Part shown: piece after piece, positions 34,861 to 43,904 of the stretch
Numbering within the stretch: the first letter of the stretch is position 1
Layout of the letters: the number at the start of each line of letters is the position of its first letter
Assembly: GCF_004341205.1 (NCBI RefSeq)
Contig: NZ_SLUL01000002.1
Span: 62,001 to 126,000 of the forward strand
Origin: Thermolongibacillus altinsuensis
GTDB taxonomy: Bacteria; Bacillota; Bacilli; Bacillales; Anoxybacillaceae
DNA length: 64,000 nt
Reading direction: 5' to 3'
The notes under the pieces: generated by a model
What the model saw: only the letters and a program-made list of their open reading frames with translations
What the model was told of the DNA's origin: nothing
Databases searched by the model: none
Position numbers and translations under genes: made by a program

Positions 34861-35529
34861 GTGGAGAACTTTTTAGCATATCCGATTCGAGAAATTCCAT
34901 ATGTCGTGTTGGCTTTAGCGATTGCTTTTTCTGTTCATGAATTCGCCCATGCTTATGTTGCTTATAAATTTGGTGATCCGACGGCGAAACAGCAAGGTCG
35001 GTTGACGCTTTCGCCATTGGCGCATTTAGATGTGCTTGGTACATTGCTGATTTTCTTAGCAGGATTCGGTTGGGCGCGACCGGTGCCTGTGAATCGCGGA
35101 TATTTTCGTCATCCTCGCATCGCAGGTATTCTCGTATCCGCAGTGGGGCCTCTCAGCAACTTGTTGTTAGCGGCGATTGGTTTTGCGCTTTGGTACAGCA
35201 TGATTCGCTTCGGCTTGTTCGATTTGATCCCGCCGTGGTTTAGCGATGGGCTTTATCAGTTTTTTGAGATTTATATCGGGTTGAATATTTTGCTGTTTGT
35301 TTTTAATTTGCTTCCGTTTCCGCCGCTGGATGGCTATCGAATCATTGAAGATTTAGCACCAAACGATCTTCGCGTGAAAATGACGCAGTTTGAAAATTAT
35401 GGCGCATTGATTTTCCTTATTCTTATTTTCACACCGCTTGATCAATACACGATTCAACCGATTTTCCATACCGCCATTCCGTTCATTGGCCAATGGCTCC
35501 AATCGATTTTTGCGACATTAATTTTGTAA
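34861..35529 (+). CDS. ywhC: Site-2 protease-like M50 metallopeptidase (YwhC)
   Basis: A 222-residue polytopic membrane protein with zinc motif HEFAH (His26, Glu27, His30) in the first helix and the third ligand region FNLLPFPPLDGYR near residue 153. It belongs to the SpoIVFB-like S2P group that lacks PDZ or CBS domains. Substrate unknown. GTG start with AAGGAG at correct distance; a perfect TATAAT lies at 34819-34824. Followed 18 bases later by ywhD. Confidence 0.88.
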   Translation: MENFLAYPIREIPYVVLALAIAFSVHEFAHAYVAYKFGDPTAKQQGRLTLSPLAHLDVLGTLLIFLAGFGWARPVPVNRGYFRHPRIAGILVSAVGPLSNLLLAAIGFALWYSMIRFGLFDLIPPWFSDGLYQFFEIYIGLNILLFVFNLLPFPPLDGYRIIEDLAPNDLRVKMTQFENYGALIFLILIFTPLDQYTIQPIFHTAIPFIGQWLQSIFATLIL

Positions 35530-35547
35530 AGAAAGGATGAAACCATT

Positions 35548-36057
35548 TTGGAGCAAAAGAAAAAGCTTGCGTTTAACATTATTAAAAACGAACCGGAAGT
35601 GCATGGCAGTTTCGGTGCGGGTGTACTCAGTCTTGCGAACGTGTCTCCTGTCATTATCGACATTGAAGCAGGGGAAGCGTTTATTGATATGGGAGCGATG
35701 CATGCGCGCAGCGCGGTTGAAAAAGGAATTAAATTTACCCCTCATCGTGAGGAAGTGCCGAATGGAAAGCCGTACTGGCTCGTGTGGGTAACGGTCGATC
35801 ATAAAGAAGACGGCCCTTACTATGCGGGGGTTACTGCTTGTGAAATGACGGTGGATCGCGAAGCACGTCGGGGATACAAATCGCTTCCTGAACATGTGAA
35901 TCGCATGGATAAATCATTAAAGCGCCATATTATTGTTGAACATATGGATGAACGTTCAAAACGAGTGTTGGCGACGTTTTTACAAAATCATAATATCGAG
36001 ATGTGGAACCGTTCAAGCGAGGAATTGAAACAAAAACTATTAGAAAATAATGGATAA
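35548..36057 (+). CDS. ywhD: YwhD family protein
   Basis: A 169-residue soluble protein (LAFNIIKNEPEVHGSFGAGV; MHARSAVEKGIKFTPHREEV) found in sporulating Bacillaceae next to ywhC and pbpG; uncharacterised. Start codon TTG at 35548 with AAAGGATG upstream. Cotranscribed with ywhC. Confidence 0.88.
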   Translation: MEQKKKLAFNIIKNEPEVHGSFGAGVLSLANVSPVIIDIEAGEAFIDMGAMHARSAVEKGIKFTPHREEVPNGKPYWLVWVTVDHKEDGPYYAGVTACEMTVDREARRGYKSLPEHVNRMDKSLKRHIIVEHMDERSKRVLATFLQNHNIEMWNRSSEELKQKLLENNG

Positions 36058-36060
36058 TAT

Positions 36061-36090
36061 TTGACAATTTTGTGAACGAAAAGTTGTCAA
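36061..36090. repeat. Inverted repeat after ywhD
   Basis: TTGACAATTTT (36061-36071) pairs with AAAGTTGTCAA (36080-36090, one G-T pair) around an 8-base loop. It has no T run, so it is not a classical terminator; its -35-like ends may instead be promoter or protein-binding elements. Confidence 0.5.
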
Positions 36091-36159
36091 TACTTGTGAT
36101 TTTGTGGGAAAAGGAGTAAACTAAACCTAGATAAGTAACACATTATAAAACTAGGACGC

Positions 36160-36194
36160 AAGAATGCCCAAGCTGTTACAGCTTGGGCATTCTT
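36160..36194. terminator. Bidirectional terminator between ywhD and pbpG
   Basis: AAGAATGCCCAAGCTG pairs with CAGCTTGGGCATTCTT over a tiny loop. Very stable; no long T run, but its position between convergent genes supports the call. Confidence 0.75.
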
Positions 36195-36199
36195 GCTGA

Positions 36200-38254
36200 C
36201 TAGAACCAATCAAAGAGGTGTTTAAGCCAAGAGTCTTTTTCTTTTGGTTTTTTCTTTTTCTTCTTTTTTTCATGGAAATGGTCGGTGCAAGATTCTGTCG
36301 GTTCCGTTCCAGCAATGTAGTAGCTGAATCGTTTCGTTGGACAAGAGTCTGTGGCTAGCTTTCCATTATGCGGATCGACGTATACGCCGACAACCCCATC
36401 CGTTGGTTCAAACGATTTTACTTTTTTTCCTTCTAAACTTTCTTCCATGAAGCGGACCCAAATTTTTTTCGCATATTGTTTTTCTTCTATTTTATCAATC
36501 GTTTGATCGCGGTCATATCCTGTCCAAACCCCGGCAACTAATTGAGGTGTATAGCCAATCATCCAACTATCCGTTTTGGTCGTTCCTGATTTTCCTGCAT
36601 ATGGACGGGTGATTTCGCTTATGATGGACTGCCCCGTAACCGTTGAATAGTCGTTTAATGCGGGATCAAACATTCCGGTCATTAAGTGAGTCGTGACGAA
36701 AGCGAGATCGGGATCGAGAATTTGTTCGTGTACCGGTTTATGTTCATAAATGACTTTTCCTTCATAGTTCACGATTTTTTTTATAAACACAGGCTCTATT
36801 TTTTTCCCGTTGTTAGCGATCGTGCTGTAAGCTTGGACCATGTCGATGACTTTAACAGGTGATGTGCCGAGTGCAAGGGAAGGAACGGCTTTTAGCTTGC
36901 TTGTAATGCCTAATTGTTTGGCGGTTTGTACGAGTTCTTCTTGTCCGATCAATAGATGCGTCTTTACTGCAAATACGTTATCCGATAAAGCGATTGCTTG
37001 AGCAAGCGTGATGGAGTCGTTTGCATAATAATTATTGAAGTTATGCGGTGTGTACGTCGTTCCATCTTCAAGCGTAAACGTTGTTAATTCGCTGCGCAAT
37101 TCCGTTGAAGGAGTAAATCCATGCTTAAGCGCTGCGTAGTAAAGAAACGGCTTGAAGGTGGACCCGGGCTGTCGTTCTGCTTGAACAGCGCGGTTAAACG
37201 GGCTTTTTGTGTAATCGCGTCCTCCGACTAACGCTTTCACTTCCCCCGTTTTCGGTTCCATCGCTACGAGTGCAGCTTGAATATCGGATTGTTTCGATAT
37301 GATCGTTTCGATTTGTTTTTCAGCGATCGCTTGCATGTCGACATCGAGCGACGTGTAGACGCGAAGGCCACCCATTTCAATCGTTTCTTCATCCAATCCT
37401 AATTTTGTGCGCAAAATCGTTTTAACGACATCTTGAAAATACGGAGCAATCGATTGTGTAAGCATCTCTTGGCCTTTGGAATAGTGAAGACGGACCTTTT
37501 CGGCTTCTTTTGCTTCTTTTTCCGAAATAGCTCCGTTTTCGACCATTGAACGGAGAACGATTTTTTGCCGCTCTTTGGCACGCTGTTCGTCTACCAACGG
37601 AGAATAATAGCTTGGTCCTTTCGGAATGCCCGCAAGCATTGCTGCTTCAGCGAGGGATAATTCTTTTGCCGATTTGCCGAAATAATAATTGGCGGCGGCT
37701 TCAATGCCGTATACACCATGGCCGTAATAGATCGTATTTAAATATCCTTCTAAAATTTGTTCTTTGCTGTAGTTCGCTTCAAGTCGAATCGTATAAATCG
37801 CTTCGTTCCATTTTCGGAACCACGTTTTTTCATAGCTTAAAAACAAATTGCGCGCGTATTGTTGCGTAATCGTGCTCGCTCCTTGCACTTTCGCCATCGC
37901 TTTGATATCGGCAATGATGGCGGCCATGATCCGCTTAAAATCAAAGCCGTGATGTTCAAAAAACTTCCGATCTTCAATCGATAAAGTTGCTTGGATGGCG
38001 TATGGCGAAATGTCTTCCAACGGAACCCAATATCGTTTTCCTCCGTGATGGTTTTCCCCAATTTTTGTTCCATCTTCTGCATAAAAAATCGTCGATTGTG
38101 GAACAGCTAAAGGAGGAGCTCCTTTCCATTTCGCAAAGCCGATCAATCCGATCACAAACAAGGTGAGCAACACGGCGGCTATGATGGTGATCAAAATCAG
38201 TAGGCGAATATATTTCAACGTTCCTTTGAACCGATTCATTGCGATGATTTCCAC
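36200..38254 (-). CDS. pbpG: Class A penicillin-binding protein (PBP2D, PbpG)
   Basis: A bifunctional peptidoglycan synthase of about 684 residues: one N-terminal membrane anchor, a GT51 glycosyltransferase domain (IEDRKFFEHHGFDFKR; STITQQYARNLFL; EGYLNTIYYGHGVYG) and a transpeptidase domain with GSTFKPF (catalytic Ser), SDNV and KSGTT. In B. subtilis PbpG (YwhE) acts in the forespore for germ-wall synthesis. The C-terminus carries a Lys-rich tail (eight or more lysines near the end). Start GTG at 38254 is preferred because GAGGTG is 6 bases upstream; the ATG at 38260 abuts it and 38284 has no RBS. Confidence 0.9.
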   Translation of the reverse strand: MEIIAMNRFKGTLKYIRLLILITIIAAVLLTLFVIGLIGFAKWKGAPPLAVPQSTIFYAEDGTKIGENHHGGKRYWVPLEDISPYAIQATLSIEDRKFFEHHGFDFKRIMAAIIADIKAMAKVQGASTITQQYARNLFLSYEKTWFRKWNEAIYTIRLEANYSKEQILEGYLNTIYYGHGVYGIEAAANYYFGKSAKELSLAEAAMLAGIPKGPSYYSPLVDEQRAKERQKIVLRSMVENGAISEKEAKEAEKVRLHYSKGQEMLTQSIAPYFQDVVKTILRTKLGLDEETIEMGGLRVYTSLDVDMQAIAEKQIETIISKQSDIQAALVAMEPKTGEVKALVGGRDYTKSPFNRAVQAERQPGSTFKPFLYYAALKHGFTPSTELRSELTTFTLEDGTTYTPHNFNNYYANDSITLAQAIALSDNVFAVKTHLLIGQEELVQTAKQLGITSKLKAVPSLALGTSPVKVIDMVQAYSTIANNGKKIEPVFIKKIVNYEGKVIYEHKPVHEQILDPDLAFVTTHLMTGMFDPALNDYSTVTGQSIISEITRPYAGKSGTTKTDSWMIGYTPQLVAGVWTGYDRDQTIDKIEEKQYAKKIWVRFMEESLEGKKVKSFEPTDGVVGVYVDPHNGKLATDSCPTKRFSYYIAGTEPTESCTDHFHEKKKKKKKPKEKDSWLKHLFDWF

Positions 38255-38346
38255 TTTCATCACCTCGTTCCTTGCATTGTTCATTGCATTTAAATTTAGT
38301 ATGAAAAGATTTTTCTTTTTTTAAACGTTTTTCTATTAAGTTTTAC

Positions 38347-38374
38347 TTGAAATTTTGCTAGATTGCTCTATACT
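38347..38374 (+). promoter_or_regulatory. Promoter of speE-speB
   Basis: -35 TTGAAA (38347-38352), 16-bp spacer, -10 TATACT (38369-38374). Confidence 0.6.
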
Positions 38375-38443
38375 TTTTCATGTTTAGTTTTTTAAATTTT
38401 AGGAAATGATAAGCGCTGCATCATTTATGAAAGGGTGTTCAAG

Positions 38444-39271
38444 ATGGAACTTTGGTTTACTGAAAAACAAACAGAAAACTTTGGTATTACAGCACGAATT
38501 AAACGCACTTTACATACAGAACAAACGGAATTTCAAAAGCTCGACATGGTCGAAACCGTAGAGTTTGGCAACATGCTTATTTTAGACGGAATGGTCATGA
38601 CCACGCAAAAAGACGAATTTGTTTATCATGAGATGGTTGCTCACGTTCCGTTGTTTACACATCCAAATCCAGAAAACGTTCTCGTTGTTGGCGGTGGCGA
38701 CGGCGGAGTTATTCGTGAAGTATTAAAACACCCAAGCGTGAAAAAAGCGACGCTAGTGGAAATCGACGGAAAGGTTATCGAGTATTCGAAAAAATACCTT
38801 CCTGAGATTGCTGGAAAATTGGATGACCCTCGCGTTGAAGTGAAAGTTGATGACGGATTTATGCATATTGCCCAAAGCGAAAATGAATACGATGTCATTA
38901 TGGTTGATTCAACTGAGCCGGTTGGTCCAGCGGTCAATTTGTTCACAAAAGGATTTTACGCAGGAATTGCAAAGGCGTTAAAAGAAGACGGCATTTTCGT
39001 TGCGCAAACGGACAATCCGTGGTTTAAAGCAGACTTAATTCGCAACGTTCATCGCGATGTTCGCGAAATTTTCCCGATTACCCGCCTTTACATCGCAAAC
39101 ATTCCAACGTATCCGAGCGGTATGTGGACATTTACAATGGGTTCGAAAAAATATGACCCACTTGAAGTAAGCGATGATCGTTTCCATGAAATTGAAACGA
39201 AATATTACACAAAAGAATTGCATAAAGCTTGCTTTGTGTTGCCGAAATTTGTTGCTGATTTAGTGAAATAA
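38444..39271 (+). CDS. speE: Spermidine synthase (aminopropyltransferase)
   Basis: The 275-residue enzyme transfers aminopropyl from decarboxylated SAM to putrescine. AdoMet-site motif [13 protein letters not shown] near residue 83, DDGFMHI (acidic cluster) and [11 protein letters not shown] (catalytic Asp) are present. The ATG at 38444 has AAAGGGTG upstream and gives the usual [10 protein letters not shown] start. Followed by speB, so putrescine made from agmatine feeds directly into spermidine. Confidence 0.96.
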   Translation: MELWFTEKQTENFGITARIKRTLHTEQTEFQKLDMVETVEFGNMLILDGMVMTTQKDEFVYHEMVAHVPLFTHPNPENVLVVGGGDGGVIREVLKHPSVKKATLVEIDGKVIEYSKKYLPEIAGKLDDPRVEVKVDDGFMHIAQSENEYDVIMVDSTEPVGPAVNLFTKGFYAGIAKALKEDGIFVAQTDNPWFKADLIRNVHRDVREIFPITRLYIANIPTYPSGMWTFTMGSKKYDPLEVSDDRFHEIETKYYTKELHKACFVLPKFVADLVK

Positions 39272-39287
39272 CAGGGGGAGAATGAGC

Positions 39288-40169
39288 ATGCGTTTTGATG
39301 AAGCATATTCCGGTAACGTGTTTATTAAAAGCCACCCGAATTTTGAGGAAAGCGAAGCGGTCATTTACGGAATGCCGATGGACTGGACGGTCAGCTATCG
39401 CCCTGGTTCTCGTTTTGGTCCGGCGCGCATTCGTGAAGTGTCCATTGGACTTGAGGAGTATAGCCCGTATTTAGATCGTGAACTAGGAGAAGTGAAATAT
39501 TTCGATGCGGGCGATATTCCGCTTCCATTCGGCAATGCTCAACGCAGCTTAGATCTAATCGAAGAATTTGTTGACCGCGTTTTAGCTGCGGATAAATTTC
39601 CGCTCGGTCTTGGCGGTGAGCATTTAGTTTCTTGGCCTGTAATGAAAGCTGTGTATAAAAAATATCCAGATTTAGCGATCATTCATATGGATGCGCATAC
39701 GGACTTGCGCGAACATTACGAAGGAGAGCCGCTTTCTCATGCAACGCCAATCCGGAAAATTGCCGAGCTGATCGGACCGCAAAATGTTTACTCTTTCGGC
39801 ATCCGTTCCGGAATGAAAGAAGAGTTTGAATGGGCGAAAGAAAACGGCATGTACATTGCTAAATTTGAAGTGCTAGAGCCGTTGAAAGAAGTGCTTCCAA
39901 CATTGGCTGGCCGCCCTGTATATGTGACCATTGATATTGACGTTTTAGATCCAGCGCACGCCCCAGGAACAGGTACGGTCGATGCAGGAGGAATTACGTC
40001 AAAAGAATTGCTTGCGGCGATTCATGAAATTGCTCGATCCGATGTGCGTGTCGTTGGTGCAGACTTGGTAGAAGTTGCGCCTATTTATGACCATTCCGAG
40101 CAAACGGCGAATACTGCAAGCAAACTTATTCGCGAAATGATTCTCGGTTGGGTGCAAAAACGGAAATAA
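39288..40169 (+). CDS. speB: Agmatinase
   Basis: The 293-residue ureohydrolase splits agmatine to putrescine and urea. Mn-binding motifs are GGEHLVSWP, IHMDAHTDLREHYEGE and TIDIDVLDPAHAPGTGT. The start at 39288 (MRFDEAYSG) equals that of B. subtilis SpeB, and GGGGGAG lies 7 bases upstream. Operon with speE; a strong terminator follows. Confidence 0.96.
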   Translation: MRFDEAYSGNVFIKSHPNFEESEAVIYGMPMDWTVSYRPGSRFGPARIREVSIGLEEYSPYLDRELGEVKYFDAGDIPLPFGNAQRSLDLIEEFVDRVLAADKFPLGLGGEHLVSWPVMKAVYKKYPDLAIIHMDAHTDLREHYEGEPLSHATPIRKIAELIGPQNVYSFGIRSGMKEEFEWAKENGMYIAKFEVLEPLKEVLPTLAGRPVYVTIDIDVLDPAHAPGTGTVDAGGITSKELLAAIHEIARSDVRVVGADLVEVAPIYDHSEQTANTASKLIREMILGWVQKRK

Positions 40170-40185
40170 TGGAAAATGGAATGTT

Positions 40186-40218
40186 AAAACCCGCCTTGCG
40201 AAAAGGCGGGTTTTATTG
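40186..40218 (+). terminator. Terminator after speB
   Basis: A 12-bp perfect stem (AAAACCCGCCTT / AAGGCGGGTTTT) with 5-base loop and following TTTTATT. Confidence 0.9.
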
Positions 40219-40244
40219 TCATAAAACATATTTAACATGTTCAC

Positions 40245-40290
40245 CGAGAAGTCTCCCCCCTCTAAACAACGTGTAGGTGGGAGAGGTTCA
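40245..40290 (+). mobile_element. Solitary IS200/IS605-type right-end-like sequence
   Basis: GAGAAGTCTCCCCCCTCTAA continues to AGGTGGGAGAGGTTCA. CTCCCCCCT (40253-40261) pairs with AGGTGGGAG (40275-40283) with one mismatch around a 13-base loop, ending in TTCA. This resembles, from memory, the subterminal hairpin plus TTCA end that lies after tnpB in IS200/IS605-family elements and forms the 3' end of omega-RNA. No tnpA or tnpB is present, and speB ends only 75 bases upstream. It could be an excision scar or a palindrome-associated non-autonomous element. Confidence 0.5.
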
Positions 40291-40300
40291 TAAGCATAGA

Positions 40301-40355
40301 TCCAAACAAGGTGGTCTCTAATAGGGAAAGAGACCACCTTATTTCATGGTTTGGA
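40301..40355. repeat. Long two-part hairpin upstream of ywiB
   Basis: Outer arms TCCAAAC (40301-40307) and GTTTGGA (40349-40355) enclose an 11-bp perfect stem AAGGTGGTCTC (40308-40318) / GAGACCACCTT (40330-40340). No T run follows. It sits directly after the IS605-like end and just before the ywiB promoter. Confidence 0.7.
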
Positions 40356-40358
40356 CTC

Positions 40359-40388
40359 TTGAACATCGCTAAACCATTCCTTTATACT
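40359..40388 (+). promoter_or_regulatory. Promoter of ywiB-argS
   Basis: -35 TTGAAC (40359-40364), 18-bp spacer, -10 TATACT (40383-40388). Confidence 0.55.
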
Positions 40389-40429
40389 TAAGAAAGTTAC
40401 AATGTGTTTATTGTAAGGATGTGTCCATC

Positions 40430-40861
40430 GTGGAAAAAACAAACGGAACTCCGATTTATCTCAAACAAGTCACGGACATTCGAGATGGTCTTCGAAAAGA
40501 AACTGTTGTATTTGAAACAAATGGTCTATACTACGTAAAAGGAAGCGCCGTGTATTTAACGTTTGAGGAAAATCAAGAAGTAGGAAAAGTGAAAACAGTT
40601 GTCAAAATTAAAGATCGGGAAGTCATGGTGCTTCGCTCTGGTGCGATTCATATGCGGCATGTATTTCGCGAAAGAGATGAAACGACTGGAAGCTATCAAA
40701 CCTCGTTTGGAAGTTGGACAATGAAAACAAAAACAGATCATATCGAATTTCGATATAACGAAAAAACAAAAAAAGGGCAATTATTTCTATCTTACATACT
40801 TGAGATGCAACATGAACAAGTCGGGCGTCATACAATGACGATTACATTTAGGGAGGCGTGA
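40430..40861 (+). CDS. ywiB: YwiB family beta-barrel protein (DUF1934)
   Basis: A 143-residue, beta-rich protein ([49 protein letters not shown]) of the lipocalin-like DUF1934 family, conserved just upstream of argS in Bacillus. Function unknown. GTG at 40430 is favoured, with AAGGAT 8 bases upstream, over the GTG at 40421. The stop is two bases before argS. Confidence 0.87.
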   Translation: MEKTNGTPIYLKQVTDIRDGLRKETVVFETNGLYYVKGSAVYLTFEENQEVGKVKTVVKIKDREVMVLRSGAIHMRHVFRERDETTGSYQTSFGSWTMKTKTDHIEFRYNEKTKKGQLFLSYILEMQHEQVGRHTMTITFREA

Positions 40862-40863
40862 AC

Positions 40864-42534
40864 ATGAATATTGTTGAACAAATGAAACAAAAGCTTAAAG
40901 AAGAAATTAAAAATGCCGTGCTAAAAGCAAACTTAGCAAAAGAAGACGAACTTCCGGACGTTATTTTAGAAACGCCAAAAGATAAGGCGCACGGTGATTA
41001 TTCGACCAATATGGCGATGCAGTTGGCGCGCGTGGCGAAAAAAGCGCCGCGAATGATTGCAGAGGAAATCGTTCGTCATTTTGAAAAAGAAGCGGTATCG
41101 GTTGAAAAAATTGAAATTGCGGGTCCAGGCTTTATCAACTTTTACATGGATAACCGCTATTTAACAAAATTAATTCCGGAGATTTTAGAGGCAGGCGCTT
41201 CTTACGGCGAAACGAACGTCGGAAACGGGCAAAAAGTGCAAGTGGAGTTTGTTTCAGCGAACCCGACTGGAAGCTTACATTTAGGACATGCGCGTGGCGC
41301 GGCGGTTGGCGATTCGCTATGCAACATTTTAGAGAAAGCTGGATTTGATGTAACGCGCGAGTATTATATTAACGATGCCGGAAATCAAATTTTGAATTTA
41401 GCGAAGTCGGTGGAAGCTCGTTACTTCCAAGCGCTCGGAATCGATAAAGAAATGCCGGAAGACGGCTATTATGGCGATGACATCATTGAGTTAGGCAAAA
41501 AGTTAGCCGAAGAGCATGGCGACAAATTCGTGCATATGGATGAGCAAGAGCGCTTGAAATTGTTCCGCGAATACGGCTTGAACTATGAGATGGACAAAAT
41601 TAAGAAAGACTTGGAAGATTTCCGCGTAAAATTCGATGTTTGGTATTCAGAAACATCTTTGTATCATAACGGCAAAATTGAAAAAGCATTAAACGCTTTG
41701 CGCGAAAAAGGGCATATTTATGAAAAAGATGGCGCAACATGGTTCCGTTCGACGACATTTGGCGACGATAAAGATCGCGTTTTGATTAAACAAGACGGCT
41801 CTTATACTTATTTGTTGCCGGATATTGCTTATCACCAAGATAAATTGGAACGCGGCTTTGACAAGTTGATTAATATTTGGGGAGCGGATCATCACGGCTA
41901 TATTCCGCGCATGAAAGCGGCCATTGAAGCGCTTGGTTATGATCCAAACGTGCTTGAAGTGGAAATTATTCAGCTTGTCAGCTTGTATCAAAACGGTGAA
42001 AAAGTAAGAATGAGCAAGCGGACAGGAAAAGCCGTAACGATGCGTGATTTGATGGAAGAAGTCGGGCTTGATGCGACACGTTATTTCTTTGCGATGCGCT
42101 CAAGTGATACGCATTTAGATTTCGATATGGATTTAGCGGTATCGCAATCGAATGAAAACCCTGTTTATTACGCTCAATATGCGCATGCGCGCGTATGCAG
42201 CATTTTGCGCCAAGGACAAGAACAAAACTTGTCGTATGAAGGTGATTTGCAGTTCGATTATATCCAATCGGAAAAAGAGATCGATTTATTGAAGAAGTTA
42301 GGGGAATTTCCGTCTGCGGTTGCTGAAGCAGCGTTAAAACGCACACCACATCGCATAACCAACTATATTTTTGATTTGGCTTCCGCTTTGCATAGCTTTT
42401 ATAATGCAGAAAAAGTGTTAGATGCGGAAAACGTTGAAAAAAGCCGCGCTCGTCTCGCTTTAATGAAGGCGGTGCAAATTACATTACAAAACGCGTTGGC
42501 GCTCGTCGGCGTTTCTGCGCCAGAGAAAATGTAA
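40864..42534 (+). CDS. argS: Arginyl-tRNA synthetase
   Basis: The 556-residue class I synthetase has an N-terminal Add1 domain, HIGH-like [10 protein letters not shown] near residue 135, KMSKS-like [10 protein letters not shown] near 380 and a helical anticodon-binding C-terminus with the DALR region. ATG at 40864 with GGGAGG upstream. Translationally close to ywiB. No T-box precedes it. Confidence 0.96.
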   Translation: MNIVEQMKQKLKEEIKNAVLKANLAKEDELPDVILETPKDKAHGDYSTNMAMQLARVAKKAPRMIAEEIVRHFEKEAVSVEKIEIAGPGFINFYMDNRYLTKLIPEILEAGASYGETNVGNGQKVQVEFVSANPTGSLHLGHARGAAVGDSLCNILEKAGFDVTREYYINDAGNQILNLAKSVEARYFQALGIDKEMPEDGYYGDDIIELGKKLAEEHGDKFVHMDEQERLKLFREYGLNYEMDKIKKDLEDFRVKFDVWYSETSLYHNGKIEKALNALREKGHIYEKDGATWFRSTTFGDDKDRVLIKQDGSYTYLLPDIAYHQDKLERGFDKLINIWGADHHGYIPRMKAAIEALGYDPNVLEVEIIQLVSLYQNGEKVRMSKRTGKAVTMRDLMEEVGLDATRYFFAMRSSDTHLDFDMDLAVSQSNENPVYYAQYAHARVCSILRQGQEQNLSYEGDLQFDYIQSEKEIDLLKKLGEFPSAVAEAALKRTPHRITNYIFDLASALHSFYNAEKVLDAENVEKSRARLALMKAVQITLQNALALVGVSAPEKM

Positions 42535-42537
42535 CAA

Positions 42538-42570
42538 AAAGGGCAATCTCGGTTTGAGATTGCCCTTTTA
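42538..42570. terminator. Bidirectional terminator between argS and clsB
   Basis: A 13-bp perfect stem (AAAGGGCAATCTC / GAGATTGCCCTTT) with 5-base loop and flanking A/T runs. Confidence 0.9.
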
Positions 42571-43758
42571 TAGTAATGGAGATAGGATGGTCGCAATCGT
42601 TTCTTTCACTCGATCCACGATCGTTCGGTTTTGAAAAAATGGCATCGTTAATTTCTCCGATGTTTCGAGATCGCGAGCAATGGCTTCTTTCAATGATTGA
42701 ATAAATGCTTTGTCATAAATATAGCCGTTCATCTCATAATTAATAAAAAAGCTGCGCTTGTCAAAATTGGCTGTGCCGATATCACAGACTTCATCGTCAA
42801 TAACGATCACTTTGGCGTGGTAAAAACCGTCGTAAAAGCGATAAATATCGCAATTGGCCTTAAGCAATTGGTGAAAATAGGGCATGGCGGCCTCTTTCAC
42901 AAACATATGGTCCGCTTGCATCGGAGTGATAATGGTAATATGAACACCGCGTTCCGCTGCGTCTAACAAGGCTTTCATCACTTTTTTTCCGGGGATAAAA
43001 TAAGGGCTGCCGATGATGATTTCTCGCTTCGCCTGCTTGATCAAATCAATGTATTTTTCTTGCAAGTACATTCCATCCGTCGGGATGAGTTGATGTTTCA
43101 TCTTCCCTTGTGGTAAAGGGGGGAAGTATGTTTCGGTTTTGCTGAAGGCGACTCCTGTTGCTTGTTTCCAATCCGTTCTAAATTGTGTTTGTAAATCTTG
43201 AACTCCTTCACCGACGATTTTTAAGTGGTAATCTCGCCAGTTTCCGAACTTTGGATCTTGACCCATGTACTCTTTGCCGACGTTAAATCCGCCTAGATAA
43301 CCGATTTTCCCATCAATGACGGTAATTTTTCGATGATTGCGTTCATTTAATTTATAAAAGAAAAAAGGGAAAGATGGTTTATTGCTGAAGGCAAACTGAA
43401 TGCCGCTTTCTTTTAACGATTGAATGGTCTTTCTCGATAATCCCAAGCTCCCAATCCAATCAACAAGTACACGCACCTCCACCCCTTCTTCTGCTTTTTT
43501 CTTTAAAAGATTGAGAAGTTGTTGGCTTACGTCATCGTTTCGAACGATATAAAATAGTATATGAATGTGGTATTTCGCCTGTTTGAGCTCTGCGAAATAA
43601 TCGTTAAATAGCGCTTCGCCTGTTGTAAATAAAGTAAGATCACTTTGGCGGTTCGGATATTCTTTTTTTTTAAGTGCCGATTTGTATACGCGTTCTCCTA
43701 ATTTATAATCAAGCATGACAAGTAAAAATAAAATGATCGCAATAAGTAAAATTCTCAT
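42568..43758 (-). CDS. clsB: Cardiolipin synthase (phospholipase D family)
   Basis: A 396-residue protein with an N-terminal membrane helix and two HKD motifs: NHRKITVIDGKIGYLGGFN near residue 139 and YHAKVIVIDDEVCDIGTANFD near 310. It makes cardiolipin from two phosphatidylglycerol molecules or has related phosphatidyl transfer activity. Place and size match B. subtilis YwjE (ClsB) beside fadF. AGAGGGG precedes the ATG. Confidence 0.92.
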   Translation of the reverse strand: MRILLIAIILFLLVMLDYKLGERVYKSALKKKEYPNRQSDLTLFTTGEALFNDYFAELKQAKYHIHILFYIVRNDDVSQQLLNLLKKKAEEGVEVRVLVDWIGSLGLSRKTIQSLKESGIQFAFSNKPSFPFFFYKLNERNHRKITVIDGKIGYLGGFNVGKEYMGQDPKFGNWRDYHLKIVGEGVQDLQTQFRTDWKQATGVAFSKTETYFPPLPQGKMKHQLIPTDGMYLQEKYIDLIKQAKREIIIGSPYFIPGKKVMKALLDAAERGVHITIITPMQADHMFVKEAAMPYFHQLLKANCDIYRFYDGFYHAKVIVIDDEVCDIGTANFDKRSFFINYEMNGYIYDKAFIQSLKEAIARDLETSEKLTMPFFQNRTIVDRVKETIATILSPLL

Positions 43759-43825
43759 TTTTTGTCCCCTCTCAGCTATGATTGTTTAGTATTCCCGCAA
43801 GGCAGATAAAAAATGAGAAAAAATA

Positions 43826-43853
43826 TTGACTGAATGCTCATTCATTATATAAT
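43826..43853 (+). promoter_or_regulatory. Promoter of fadF
   Basis: -35 TTGACT (43826-43831), 16-bp spacer, perfect -10 TATAAT (43848-43853). Confidence 0.75.
43827..43844. promoter_or_regulatory. FadR operator in the fadF promoter
   Basis: TGACTGAATGCTCATTCA agrees with the B. subtilis FadR consensus TGAATGANTANTCATTCA at all but two informative positions. It covers the -35 and spacer, so FadR (YsiA) bound without acyl-CoA would block transcription. Confidence 0.75.
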
Positions 43854-43904
43854 GGAAGTAAGTCTATTCAGAAAATTTATTTTATTTTTAAAAAAGGGGG
43901 AGAA

